Below are positions 1-9,789 of a DNA stretch of 64,000 bases, in pieces. Origin of the DNA: Echinarachnius parma. Lineage: Eukaryota; Echinodermata; Echinoidea; Clypeasteroida; Echinarachniidae. The stretch covers positions 62,001 to 126,000 of the forward strand of contig JBAMJV010000880.1 in the NCBI GenBank assembly GCA_037951105.1, read 5' to 3'. Both the position numbers and the translations under genes were made by a program. The notes beneath the pieces were generated by a model that saw nothing but the letters and a program-made list of their open reading frames with translations, was not told the DNA's origin and made no database searches. The first letter of the stretch is position 1. Each line of letters begins with the position of its first letter.

Positions 1-297
1 ATTTCATTCTTCTCTTACCACAAGCTAAACAACACGGTAGAAGAGAAACGAGGAAGCTCCAAGTAATTCTCGTGGAGTTAGACACTTTATAGGCATCCCT
101 TTAATAGAGTATTATTTATAGTTATATATCACCATTATTAATGAGAGAAATATCTTTTCTTATCACCAAGCCACGTTAAATTGTATCCCTGGTTCTATGG
201 TCATATGAACCGGGGACAGCAGTACAATCTATCATTGACAAATTTTGAATGACCACTTAATTTTACCAAATGTAATAAACAAAATTTAACATGTTAA
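1..297. other. Non-coding; inverted-pair copy at left edge
   Basis: No gene seen. Bases 1 to about 88 match, in reverse complement, the stretch at about 45290-45372 (shared features include a run reading caagctaaacaacacgg and the block around aggaagctccaagtaatt). This is one arm of a dispersed repeat. The rest is AT-rich without recognisable structure, up to the TTAA at 294-297 that begins a MITE. Confidence 0.6.
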
Positions 298-853
298 AGG
301 GATAGTTGAGTTCTGGTAAGGAGAGTACAGTTTTAGTGAAACTGAATTTTAGTAACCAAAACCTGCATCATTACATTACAAACTAATAGTTATAACTAGA
401 AAGGAACACAAAATTACAAATGACGTAGTAAAGATCATGTTATCATTCAAAAAGAGCCGTTAAAACGTAAGAGGGCGCTCTCTAAACACTCATCGGTTTC
501 AACCATTTTGAATAAAATATTGTGCATGTGATGCTTTGTTGAAATAGTGATTAGATAGAGAAATAACCAACAACTATTTAAATACCTATTTTGTAACTTT
601 TTTGAAAAGAGGAAGCATTTTTTTGAATTTTTAACGGCTGGTTCAAAATTCTCTAATAAACCCGGGGCCCCGGGTTTATTACAAATTGTTATATTTATGG
701 ATATTTCAGCCGTTTCTGAACCGATTTTGATCAAACAAAGATGATTTTATTGTTTAAATATTATGCTCTTTCAAATTTTACACTCAGTTTTTCATTACCT
801 CACAAACCAATTAAGTAGTCTAGCGCCCTCTCTACCAAAACTCAACTTTCCCT
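298..853. mobile_element. TTAA-flanked MITE, family A
   Basis: Inverted ends begin AGGGATAGTTGAGTT on the left and read AACTCAACTTTCCCT on the right. The target TTAA is duplicated at 294-297 and 854-857. There is no coding sequence. The middle has a perfect GC palindrome (AACCCGGGGCCCCGGGTTT, about 659-677). Related copies are at about 23867-24333, 31540-31778, 50024-50864, 52822-53359 and 53489-54249. TTAA duplications are typical of piggyBac-type transposons, so this is probably a non-autonomous relative. Confidence 0.8.
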
Positions 854-1160
854 TTAAGAATACAAATTTAACCAATTAAGAACGTCGTGGTTTGTAAAAA
901 TGTTAGAGGATACTAAGTGACAAATGGGGAAAAACATGGCACAAAGTTGCACTCCAGTAATACATGCCACCATGGTTATAATCATATTGCCCAAATTCTC
1001 AAAGTTGGCACAATTTTAGACCAGGCTTAAAAGACAGACATTACCAGTACTCGGTTAAACCGTTTCACACTTGTGTAATTGGAATACTTCAACCAGTTAC
1101 TAGTCATGTCTGGCTAAAGTTGTGTCACGGATGAAAACTCGGGACAATTTTCACGCCTAC
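854..1160. other. Unassigned, 3' side of lectin exon
   Basis: AT-rich sequence with no convincing coding region. If the minus-strand lectin exon at 1161-1430 belongs to a complete gene, this is the start of its intron. The next exon is not in the window. Confidence 0.4.
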
Positions 1161-1430
1161 CCATTTGATACAATCAGTTTTGGTTCCGCTTTTCCAGTAG
1201 TTATAGAGGAACGCGTTTTCCCCCGCGCTGTTCACCGACACGAGCTCGCTGCCAAGAGTCTGGCACAGACGTCTTGCTTCAGGCCACGTGACTGGTTCAC
1301 CGAAGAGACGGTAGCAGCTCCCATTGTACCGCGTCCAGTAAGTCGGACAACTATTACCGCAGCTCTGGACCCGGACGAATAGTCCAGCTACAAGGACTAT
1401 CGGCAGGAGGGTTCTCAGTCCAAGTCCCAT
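1161..1430 (-). CDS. Secreted C-type lectin, first coding exon (partial gene)
   Basis: Encodes 90 residues: a signal peptide starting MGLGLRTLLPIVLVAGLF, then the first half of a C-type lectin domain (CPTYW, NGSCYRLFGEP, ARRLC, GSELVSVNSAGEN). The start at 1430 is chosen because the intact plus-strand lectin at 22636 begins with the same MGLGL leader. An in-frame ATG at 1499 exists but would put 23 residues before the signal. The exon ends at a tgg|gtaggc donor in phase 0, the same place as in the 22.6-kb gene. The second half, with the sugar-binding motifs, is not found at lower coordinates, so the gene either runs off the window or is an orphan exon. Such proteins bind glycans outside the cell and often serve in immune recognition. 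Confidence 0.75.
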
Positions 1431-1654
1431 TTCGACCGTTGTATCGATTATGCTCTGTAGCGAAGGAAATAATTTGATGGTTTGAGCCGCATGTAGCATG
1501 TTAAAATAGTCAAAAAATAATAATGTTTAAATGAGTAATTTCAATCTGAAATCAAGTAACGCACATATACATAGCAGGCGACGCGACAACTGCTCCGGCT
1601 ACCAGATGCTTGCTGCCTCTGGCAATGAATATACCACGTGACCTGTTCAGCGAA

Positions 1655-2273
1655 TATCCTTTATGTGAACGATCCTCTCATTGACCATGAGCCGCTTGAA
1701 AGGAATGCTCCCCAGGGAGTGGAGATGTTGCAAACAATGTGTGCTGGTTTGCATTGTATCCTATGAGCCGCTTGATAGGAATGCTCCCCAGGGAGTGGAG
1801 ATGGTGCACACAATATGTACTGGTTTGCATTGTATCCTATGAGCCGCTTGAAAGGAATGCTCCCCAGGGAGTGGAGATGGTGCACACAATGTGTACTGGT
1901 TTGCATTGTATCCTATGACCCGCTTGGAAGGAATGCTCCCCAGGGAGTGGAGATGGTGCACACAATGTGTGCTGGTTTGCATTGTATCCTATGACCCGCT
2001 TGGAAGGAATGCTCCCCAGGGAGTGGAGATGGTGCACACAATGTGTGCTGGTTTGCATTGTATCCTATGACCCGCTTGGAAGGAATGCTCCCCAGGGAGT
2101 GGAGATGGTGCACACAATGTGTGCTGGTTTGCATTGTTTCCTATGAGCCGCTTAGAAGGAATGCTCCCCAGGGAGTGGAGATGGTGCACACAATGTGTGC
2201 TGGTTTGCATTGTATCTTATGACCGGGGTAATAATATCATTGTAAAGCGCTTAGAGATGATTATCAATCGTTA
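1655..2273 (+). mobile_element. tRNA-type SINE body with internal tandem expansion
   Basis: The stretch matches the SINE on the minus strand at 6360-6728: the tttatgtgaac block, the gagccgctt/gctccccagggagtgg block, then the 3' part gaccggggtaataatat and aaagcgcttagagatg. The tRNA-like head is missing here. The inner segment is amplified (separate entry). The 3' tail is interrupted by a DNA transposon at 2275-2830 and resumes at about 2830 (aaatcgataatatcattgtt). Confidence 0.7.
1687..2218 (+). repeat. 76-bp minisatellite, seven copies
   Basis: Seven head-to-tail copies start at 1687, 1763, 1839, 1915, 1991, 2067 and 2143, each close to 76 bp and only slightly diverged. Each contains gctccccagggagtggagat and ttgcattgtatcctatgac. 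The unit is an internal piece of the SINE family seen once at about 6470-6550 and in diverged form near 9935-10015. Because 76 is not a multiple of 3, the overlapping open frames here are not genes. Confidence 0.9.
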
Positions 2274-2274
2274 T

Positions 2275-2830
2275 ACAGGGTGGCCCCCCAAAACGGAACG
2301 GGGCACTTCCCAAAATAAAGTAACAAAATGATTATGTCCATATAGGATAGAGTGTCATTTCCAATAAAAGAAATATACCAAGAACAGCCATTTTGGTCGT
2401 GTAGTTTTTGTTTTAGGGCGCTGTGAGTACCACCATATCAGGTTCCCTTGTTTGTCAATTTTTACCAAGTCAGTGCCTGATAAATGAGACTTACTGCCCG
2501 ACATACCATTGAACACGCGAGTATTCCGCGCGCCATTGTTAGTGTGCATTCAGCTGTGTGCCGAGCGGTGCCGAGAGAATGGGCATAATTGGTCAATAGT
2601 ATGACTGGCAGTAAGTCTCATTTATCAGACACTGACTTGGTAAAAATTGACAAAAATAGGAACCTGACATGGTCTCACTCAAAGCGCCCTAAAACAAAAA
2701 CTACACGTCCAGAATTACTTTTCTTGGTATCGTTGTTCATTGGAAAGGACACCCTATCCGATGGACATGTTCATGTTGTTACTTTATTTTGGGAAGTGCC
2801 CCGTTCCGTTTTTGCGGGGCCACCCTGTAT
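2275..2830. mobile_element. Palindromic DNA transposon (long terminal inverted repeats)
   Basis: The outer ends read TACAGGGTGGCCCC and the complement GGGGCCACCCTGTA. The arms of about 240 bp remain recognisable (for example gacttactgcc on the left against ggcagtaagtctc on the right, and accaagtcagtg against cactgacttggt). There is no transposase. Insertion at a TA, together with TACAGGGTG ends, resembles Tc1/mariner-group elements, but the superfamily is inferred. The element sits in the 3' tail of the SINE that starts at about 1655. Confidence 0.75.
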
Positions 2831-2858
2831 AAATCGATAATATCATTGTTATTAATAT

Positions 2859-2998
2859 ACGGCAGCAGTTCCCGTTGTACCGTGTCCGGTAAGGTGTACA
2901 TCCAGCACCACAGTTACTCCGTATCTAGATGACCAGCCCAGCTACCAGGCTCACTATAGCAGGAAGGTTCTCAGAAAAAGACACATGTCGTTGTACAA
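2859..2998 (-). pseudogene. Decayed C-type lectin exon 1
   Basis: On the minus strand an ATG at 2986 is followed by a leader that aligns with the 1430 lectin (gagaaccttcctgc), but in-frame stops appear after about 10 codons. Further on, the sequence for ...RYNGNC... is still readable before homology ends near 2859. This is a dead duplicate of the first lectin exon, in the same orientation as the exon at 1161-1430 and separated from it by the SINE and the palindromic transposon. Confidence 0.65.
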
Positions 2999-2999
2999 T

Positions 3000-3310
3000 A
3001 TCTACATCGCGTAGGAATACAAATTTATTTATTGATTTGTTCAGTCTTTTTTAAAAACACAGGAAAGCCCCGTTCAGTGCCATGAAGGCCTGCTTTACAA
3101 GAGGGCCATGTATCAGATAGAAATTACAACGTTTACATTAAAAACACAGCATAAATACATTTGATACCTTTAGATGCATGTTCACATAACCGAACTTATT
3201 ATATGATCTCAAAACTATAAGTGGGTGGCAAGAGATAGTAGGAAGAGAGACTTTAATTATGTGGACGATCGGACTTACCCAGCTGACACCAGGGTGCCCA
3301 GGAGGAAGGG
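3000..3310. other. Unassigned non-coding
   Basis: No gene recognised. A stretch at about 3232-3275 (agagagactttaattatgtgg) recurs with changes at about 4297-4325, so it lies in a dispersed repeat. Confidence 0.4.
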
Positions 3311-3317
3311 CCTCTTT

Positions 3318-3526
3318 AAAGCCCGGCGCAGACAGAGCTGACTCGACCCGATCCGACTGGTTTTCAGTCAGGCTAAGGTCAGTTTCACGCAGTCGGAGCC
3401 GATCCATGTTGAATCGGCTTCGAATGACATCCGACTGGCACTTGACTGGAAAAACCGGAGTCCTGAGATTATCAGGCTGAAAACCATTCGGATTGGGTCG
3501 AGTCGGCTCTGTCTGCGCCGGGCATA
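3318..3526. mobile_element. Short inverted-repeat element, GCGCAGACAGA family
   Basis: The left end reads gcccggcgcagacagagc and the right end reads gctctgtctgcgccgggc, exact complements over 18 bp. Further inward the arms are imperfect (gactcgacccgatccgac against the complement of gattgggtcgagtcgg). There is no coding capacity. A diverged copy with the same ends lies at about 26331-26604. Confidence 0.8.
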
Positions 3527-3867
3527 AAATACACAAACTCGCTGTTATCATGGTCACGATACTCTGTTGCGTATAGGAAGATACTTTTAGATACATGTTT
3601 CTAACACACCAAGTGGTTGCAATGAAAGTACATGTATGATTGCAAGCGCAAAAGAGTACTTGACCATGCCGATTGTAATATGCGGTGGCATATTGTATAG
3701 GCTACATACATGGCTCTATTGAATGTGCGCACCCTAATCTTCAGGCGTGGGGCATTTGCCTTTGTAATACAGGTTTCAAATCCCTCCAAAGCAATTTGGC
3801 TGTGGCCTTCCAATTAATCTGGCACTGTGAATGTTCTGCACTGGCAGGTTTAAGTGCGTATCTCACC

Positions 3868-4245
3868 GGCGGAGACGTCGCCGCCACTGCCGCGACTGAT
3901 CAGTCGCGGTAGTCGCGGCGACTCGGGAGACCCGAAAATGGTTTGCAATCTCACCAAGGCGACGTATCCATGGAAGCAGGAACAAACTGTACCAAATGAT
4001 AAAGAACTCAGTCACGTGGTCTCTAAAGTGGGTCAAGCAACGTCAAGTAGTGTCGCGGAGACGTCTCCGCAACGTCTCCTCTCAGTCGCCTTGGTCTCCA
4101 GTAGGTCGCGGCGACGTCGCGGCGACGTCTCCCCAGTCGCGGACAAAATTAGTCTCCGCGACTGATGGAGAGTCTCCAAACAAATCGAACATGTTTGATT
4201 TTCCCGCGACTCCCCGGAGACCCGGCTAGACTCCAGGAGACATTT
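3868..4245. repeat. GC-rich hairpin repeat region
   Basis: The island is built from gtcgcggcgac-like words in both orientations. A near-perfect hairpin spans about 3878-3923 and is centred on gactgatcagtc. Similar words recur at 4050-4145, and a cccgcgactccccggagac block lies near 4203. It is probably a non-autonomous foldback element. Open frames here are by-products of the base composition. Confidence 0.5.
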
Positions 4246-4640
4246 ATATGCATATTAAAAACCAACCATAATCAAAACTTTAAAGTTTAAGTAGGGAAAG
4301 AGAGACTATAATTATATGGACGACTTGCCAGGTCCCAGCCTTGTTGCCGCGATTTTATATCAAACTAATTGAAGCTTAGGGTAGCTGCAAGTAAAATGTT
4401 ATGTTTATTTGAATCTAAAATAATATGAAGTTGTAATCCGAGTGAATAAATATGGATTCGTCATCTAATTGCGACTTCAAATGGTAAATTAAGTTCTAAC
4501 AAACATAATTACAATACGTACCCTGGATGCCTGGCAAGATTTTCTGAAGTAATTCGATGTTAGACTTTATGCTGCTGCTGACGATGAATCTCAATGGTCG
4601 GTTATCGATGCTCTATCTGTTTTAGATTCCCTGAAGGGCC
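4245..4640. other. Unassigned non-coding
   Basis: AT-rich. I see no gene, RNA or clear repeat apart from the short block shared with 3232-3275. Confidence 0.4.
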
Positions 4641-4649
4641 GAGCAGGTC

Positions 4650-5145
4650 TGGTGGAACCCATTCGTTGCAAAACCTTTATAATACTAATGTTTATATCAT
4701 CTGGGTGCGCTAAGGGGGCAGGGCCGGTGTAAGGGGCGTTAGTGACCTAGTGCAATATATCATTGAGCGCCACTAAGCATGCGCAGGGGTCACAGCGCTT
4801 GCGCACAGATTGAGTTGAGCAGTTGAAAAGATCTGATATCCATCTGCTGCGAATCCTTAATAATTTTGTTCTCATATCAAGTGGGGATGCTTAGGGGGCG
4901 GGTCCGTGATAGGGGCGTTAGTGACCTTCGAAAAAACGGTCCAAGGCAAGGGTTTACAGCGCATTCGCACATCTTGAGTGGAAGAGTTACATAGATCTGG
5001 TGAAACCTATCGGTTACAAAGCCTTTAAAACTCTCATGGTCACGTGGGGACGCAGATAGGGGGTCGGGTGTGTTACCGACCCTACTGAAATTACAGCCTT
5101 AAGCCCCACACGGGTTAACAGCGCATGCGCATGAGTAAATTGGCT
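4650..5145 (+). repeat. Three diverged tandem copies of a ~170-bp unit
   Basis: Each unit contains a gatctg(g/a)tg-like start, a tttataata-type block, a gcttagggggcggg-type block and a ggcgttagtgacc or gcgcatgcgcac block. One further copy lies in reverse complement at about 13340-13440 (ggccccacccccttagcatatcc, gatctgttcaactct), so the unit is dispersed as well as tandem. No coding sequence. Confidence 0.65.
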
Positions 5146-5161
5146 GGCAAGCTGTCATGGG

Positions 5162-5273
5162 GATCACGGGCGTAGCGAGTTACGTAATACCTATTCAACT
5201 GGGGGGGATGGATGAATAGATCATCCCCCCACTTAAATGGGTATCAATGTCATATCTACGCCCGTGATGGGGA
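5162..5273. mobile_element. ~110-bp MITE with ATCACGGGCGTAG ends
   Basis: Complementary ends atcacgggcgtag and ctacgcccgtgat enclose partly paired inner arms (taatacctattcaa against a degenerate complement, and ggggggatg against catcccccc). It is too small to encode anything. It is inserted just before the repeat that starts at about 5268. Confidence 0.6.
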
Positions 5274-5815
5274 TGTTTAAACAATTATTGAACTTAAACT
5301 CTAAGTTATGTAACTATGGAAAAGCGTTAGTTGAAAGCGATAAAGTGCAGCATATAGTTTGCTTCAAAATCACTACTATTTGTTATTTTTGTTCAATGTC
5401 TCCGCCCCCTTCCTTAGCTGTGTTTGTATTATGTCTAGTTTTATGTTCTTTATGTTTCCTCGTCAGTTAGCCTCTGAAGAAGATTCTGCTAGGATCGAAA
5501 ATTTAGGCCCTACATTCACTCTCCTTTTATTACACAAACATTATTATAGTAGATAAACAGTTTTCAGCAGTATTTTAGCATCATTTAATGTTCATAAGCT
5601 AATATATTTTGAAAGTCTCAAATATGTGTTTTTGATTTTGTGCATATTTTTTTTCCAAAACACCCCCAGATCTCAAAACTTTTTTTTATTTTGATGTACA
5701 CTGCATAAAGGATCAAATCATTCGAATTTGCCAACCTGTTTTGGTTTGAAACAAACACATTAGCCTAAATCAAATCGTAAATGTTCCGCGGAACAAGTTT
5801 TGTTATTTTTCTTTG
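5268..5815 (+). repeat. Dispersed repeat, copy 1 (insert-bearing)
   Basis: From ggggatgtttaaac through the aatcgtaaatgttc block this stretch aligns with 10574-10925, which is shorter. The extra ~180 bp at about 5393-5570 is an insertion. It ends with a motif ctctgaagaagattctgctagg followed by atcgaaaa, discussed as a possible hammerhead-like core. Confidence 0.7.
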
Positions 5816-5949
5816 TAACACTGATCACCACAAATACTGAACAAAGAAGAATTAAACATCATTATGTGATATGATCGATTGATCATTTCTTAGAATAGCT
5901 GTAATAACTAAATAGGTAATTCAAATTCCAGCCATCAAGACTTTTCGGC

Positions 5950-6272
5950 CGGTATTCTACTAAATGTATCAACTTAGTGTATAGACTAAAAAAAGACAAA
6001 CATTCCCAGTAACCAGTTCACACAGTTCACACAAGCATATTGATGGTTGCCATGCACTTTAAGTCGAAAGACATAATACTACTAGTGACTTGTTAAATAA
6101 TTTTATTAAAATGATAGTCTGAGGCGAATCAATATGGTTTATCTCAGGTGGTGCATATCAATAACAATCAATGTGCTAGTCAAATTCCACGGCGGTGGAA
6201 TGTTTTTTCCTGGTTAGTGGTAACTTATGTCCATTTAGTCCAGCCTAAGTTGATACATTTAGTAGAATACCG
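5950..6272. mobile_element. Inverted-repeat element with ~28-bp arms
   Basis: cggtattctactaaatgtat (about 5951) recurs as the exact complement near 6250-6272 (atacatttagtagaataccg). The pairing continues inward through caacttag and ctaagttg. The interior is AT-rich and non-coding. It is likely a non-autonomous DNA transposon. Confidence 0.65.
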
Positions 6273-6359
6273 CCCTATTACTTTCGGTTCAAGGTTATGA
6301 ACATTGAAGGTGTTGGTCCTACACCAAAACATATAACTTTACCTTGTAGTCCCCTTTAA

Positions 6360-6728
6360 TAATAATAATAATATAATAATGATAATAATAATACTCGGTT
6401 TATAATGCGCACAATATGATTGATATTCATCTCTAAGCGCTTTACAATTATATTATTACCCCGGTCATAGGATACAATGCAAACCAGTACACATTGTGTG
6501 CACCATCTCCACTCCCTGGGGAGCATTCCTTCCAAGCGGCTCATGGGCATTGAGAAGATTGTTCACGTAAAGGCGTTCACCTCCTACGGGGTCCCCATTT
6601 ATACACTTGGGTAGAGAGCAGCAATGTGGAGTAATTTGTCTTGCTGAAGGACAAACGTGATGGGTATACTCCGGGTTCGAACTCGGGAAAGCGAGCGATC
6701 TACCAATGTTGCCACACCACATCCACGA
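6360..6728 (-). mobile_element. tRNA-derived SINE, near full length
   Basis: Read on the minus strand it begins with a tRNA-like head: an A-box-like tggcaacattggtagatcgc, then a B-box gagttcgaacccgg. The body follows (cagcaagacaaattactcc, tgtataaatgggg), then the single 76-bp segment and a 3' end with aaagcgctt and gcgcattataa, finishing in a (TTA/TTG)n-like tail. It is transcribed by RNA polymerase III in principle and moved by a partner LINE. It is the reference copy for the expanded SINE at 1655 and the diverged one at about 9790. Confidence 0.8.
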
Positions 6729-6890
6729 TATATTAATCTATTTACATCATCACAAAATATGTGTCACATATCTTCTGAGAATTCTATCGCACTTCTTGGG
6801 TCAAGGATTGCTGCCAAAATAATTGATGGGAAAATTGAGTACGAGACAGGTGAAACTAACTCTCTTTTCTCTTGTGTTAACATGAATATG

Positions 6891-7285
6891 TAGATGATTA
6901 AAACATCAGGCAAATGTAAGTAATACATTGTGATTTAGTTAGTCATGCGGTTAAATTTCATCGATATGATTAAAACTTCAGGCAAATGTGAGAAATATAT
7001 TGTGATTTAGTTGTTCATGCGGTTGAATTGCGTCGATAAGTAACCACGCATTTCAATAAAATAGGGCCTGAATATCTAGATGATTATGAGAAATATATTG
7101 TGCTTTAGTTGTTCATGCGGTTGAATTGCATCGATAGCTAGGTAACCACGCATTTCAATAAAATAGGGCCTGAATATCTAGATGATTAAAATGTCAGGCA
7201 AATGTGAGAAATACATTGTGATTTAGTTGGTCATGCGATTTATTTGCATCTATATGTAACCACAAATTCCAATAAAAGTGGGCCA
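6891..7285 (+). repeat. Variable tandem repeat, four copies
   Basis: Four head-to-tail copies carry gaaatacattgtgatttagtt, catgcggtt and, in three of them, aaccacgcatttcaataaaa. Lengths vary (about 68 to 133 bp) because some copies lack the gattaaaacttcaggcaaatg block and others lack the 3' block. Non-coding. Confidence 0.75.
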
Positions 7286-7439
7286 AGTCAGATAAGTTCT
7301 GGGAAAACAGGTTTCTTTTTTGTATAGAGAATATGCTCAAGGACAAACTTCATGTACATTGACGTTACTCCGGGGGTGGGGGCAGGGGACATGAGCCCTC
7401 AAAAAAATGCAAACACAATTCAAACAAAAGTAAAAACAA

Positions 7440-7620
7440 AACAAAAGGGGAAATCTGATTGAACTAAAGAACTTGCAAATGAGCAAAGAAAATGAGGTTT
7501 CTCCGGGATTTGAACCCGAGTACTCTGGATTGCTAGACCGGTGCTCTACCACACAGATGCGCTCTGGCAACTCGTCACACTGTGTTCATCCCTGAAAGTT
7601 AGTTAAAGTCCTTCCCGTAC
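7440..7620 (-). mobile_element. SINE with Ala-like tRNA head
   Basis: On the minus strand at about 7570-7499: gtggtagagcaccggtctagc followed by aatccagag and cgggttcaaatcccgg, which are A and B boxes with a tctAGCaa anticodon loop. There is no matching acceptor stem, so this is a SINE head and not a functional tRNA. The same head occurs at about 49646-49720. Confidence 0.65.
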
Positions 7621-7629
7621 CAATTTTGG

Positions 7630-8310
7630 CACATAAGGCGGCGCCTATCTCCGATTCATTAGCCCTAGGCCACAGGTCTACTAAATGTAGCGAAAGCTAC
7701 AGAATGGGGCCAGTCTTCTGGTAACTCGTGTGATTAACTTTCCCTTCTCCATTCTGGAGGCTGGAAGGCAAAAGGTACCATTTTTAAGTCTTTGCTATGA
7801 CCGGGTCTGGGTTCGAACCCGGAACCTCCCGTGCATGAGGTGGACACTTTAAAGGGGACCACCATGCAAAGAACAACACATAATTATATGTTTTGGTACC
7901 GTTTTGTGATATCAAATAGATACCCAACATTTTGTAAAGGGTTGTGTAATTCATAAACAAAGCAATTAATTTCCACCACTTACGGAACTACTACTATTTC
8001 CTGGTTCCGTATACGGGCCAAACATTTGCGAGTGCGCCAATGCTATTCACGCGTATATGTTTGGAGACAATAGAATCCCGGGCGATTCGTTCGCTCTGGA
8101 CAAAGTAGTCTCGTACATGCAGACCCATGAACGCATGCTGTAGAATGGTGATGCGTTTTCCCATTATATATATTTTTTCTGGAACTATTTTTGTGAACTT
8201 GTTGATGGAATGGAATACTAAAGATGTTACCTTTCATTTATGAGAATATTAGTTCTGGGTGGTGGTACCCTTTAACCGCTAAGCCACCATGCTCGGTCGT
8301 TCATCCTTGA
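7630..8310 (-). mobile_element. tRNA-derived SINE split by a TTAA MITE
   Basis: The tRNA-like head lies in two pieces. Minus-strand gagcatggtggcttagcggtt is at about 8297-8275, and the rest (cacctcatgcacgggaggtt, then gggttcgaaccc) is at about 7846-7808. The two pieces abut exactly once the element 7853-8271 and one TTAA are discounted. The body continues leftwards to about 7630. Confidence 0.65.
7853..8271 (+). mobile_element. TTAA-flanked MITE, family B (copy 1)
   Basis: Begins AGGGGACCACCATGC and ends GGTGGTACCCT, flanked by TTAA at 7849-7852 and 8272-8275. About 419 bp, non-coding. Four other copies are at 9019-9460, 10143-10554, 18420-18836 and 42562-42959. The insertion lies inside a SINE tRNA-like head, which gives the order of events. 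Confidence 0.85.
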
Positions 8311-8865
8311 ATGCCCATAGTATTCAATGCTCGTGTTGGTCAGAAGGCAGTTCCCCCCTAAGTAATTTTGTGCCCCCACCCACCCCCACCAAAATCAGTC
8401 CGACCATGCTACGCCGCTGTTCATGTTTATACAAAGTATATATTACGAGAGAAATTATTAATGATCCATGAATTGGAATAATACGTGATGATATTGATTA
8501 TTACAAGACACAGGCAACACGTGTCATTAGAAACCAATAAGAACAAAGACCTTAAATAAATAACGAAGCGACAAGTATTGATATTTGTTATTTGCGCATG
8601 ATTAATCCTCATGCAAACGTATTGCCAGAAAATGTGCAATAATCAAACACGTTCACAAGATACTATCACCCCTTTCTGGCAATATACGTTTACATGATGA
8701 TCCATTATGTTCAAATAACAAGTTAACCCATTATACAAAAGAAATTGATGGCATGTTTTCTGGAAAATGGATCATACCAAATAGTTTACAAAGGGTAACA
8801 ACGAGAAAAGTGTTACGATAATGAAGATTGTCATTCATCCGGGAAAGAGTTCGCAGAAACAAAAC

Positions 8866-9740
8866 TAAATGGCCCGAATTCTCAACTTGTGGCTCAACTT
8901 GTGCCTGGCCTAAAAGGACGAAGACTACCGCTAACACTTTGCACCAGCAGACTTATTGTCTTGTCGCTATGGTCCCCGGAGATATTCTAATGGTTTTCTT
9001 TCATTCATTTGGAATTAAAGGGTACCACCACCCAAAAATAATATTCTTATTAAAGAAAGGTAACATCTTTGGTATTCCATTCCATCAACAAGTTCACAAA
9101 AATATGTTTCCAGAAAGAAACAAATAAAATTGGAAACGCATCACCATTCGAAAGCAAGCGTTCATGCGGTCTGAATTACGCAGACTGCTATGTGTGCGGT
9201 GAATTGCAATGCGTGCAGAGCGAACGAATCGCCCGGGAATCTATTGTTCACAAACGTGCGCGTGAATAGCTGCATTGGCGCACTCGCAAATGGTTGGCCC
9301 GTATGGAACCAGTAAATAGCAGTGGTTCCGTAAGTGGTGGAAATTAATTGCTTTGTTTATGAATTACACAACCCTTTGCAAAATGTTGGGTATCTATTTG
9401 ATATCACAAAACGGTACCAAAACATATAATAATGTGTTGTTCTTTGCCAGGTGGTCCCCTTTAAGTCATATTATAACAGGTCACCAGCAATACAATGTCC
9501 AGGATGATCCAGGACGCAAGTTGGCTGATGACAGACCATACTATGACCACATTTTAAAAGACCCATTGTCCTGATAATCTATAATCAGAACTCAAGGGAT
9601 TGACTGGATCATGAAGGGAAACCATTAGAATATCTCCGGGGACCATAGTAATGAGGCAATAAGTATGCTGCGGCAAAGTGTTACCGGTAGTCTTTGACTC
9701 TTTGTCGTTTTAGGCCAGGCACAAGTTTTAATTGGACATA
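8866..9740. mobile_element. Inverted-arm element containing a family B MITE
   Basis: Left arm about 8866-9010 (cttgtgcctggcctaaaa, actttgc, atggtccccggagatattct) is repeated as complement in the right arm at about 9610-9725 (agaatatctccggggaccat, ttttaggccaggcacaag). Between them lie the MITE 9019-9460 and a middle block about 9466-9600. Parts of the same element (gaatatctccgg, ttgcgtccagga) recur at about 40465-40640. Confidence 0.65.
9019..9460 (-). mobile_element. TTAA-flanked MITE, family B (copy 2)
   Basis: Starts AGGGTACCACCACCC and ends GGTCCCCT with TTAA at 9015-9018 and 9461-9464, in the opposite orientation to copy 1. The open frames running through it have no similarity to proteins I recognise. 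Confidence 0.85.
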
Positions 9741-9789
9741 CTTTTTTGGAAAAAGTACATTTTCACAACCTGTCCAGGTTGCTCAGAAC

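Noticed and set aside
1661-2210. Five overlapping 73-81 residue proteins with a Cys/His pattern
   Set aside because: They are the same 76-bp repeat read in shifting frames. 76 is not a multiple of 3.
7499-7570. Functional tRNA-Ala (minus strand)
   Set aside because: A and B boxes and an AGC anticodon position are present, but no acceptor stem pairs. It is followed by a SINE body and repeated at 49646.
8828-9269. Small proteins across 8.8-9.3 kb
   Set aside because: They cross the border of a family B MITE and an arm of an inverted repeat. The same text is non-coding in the other copies.
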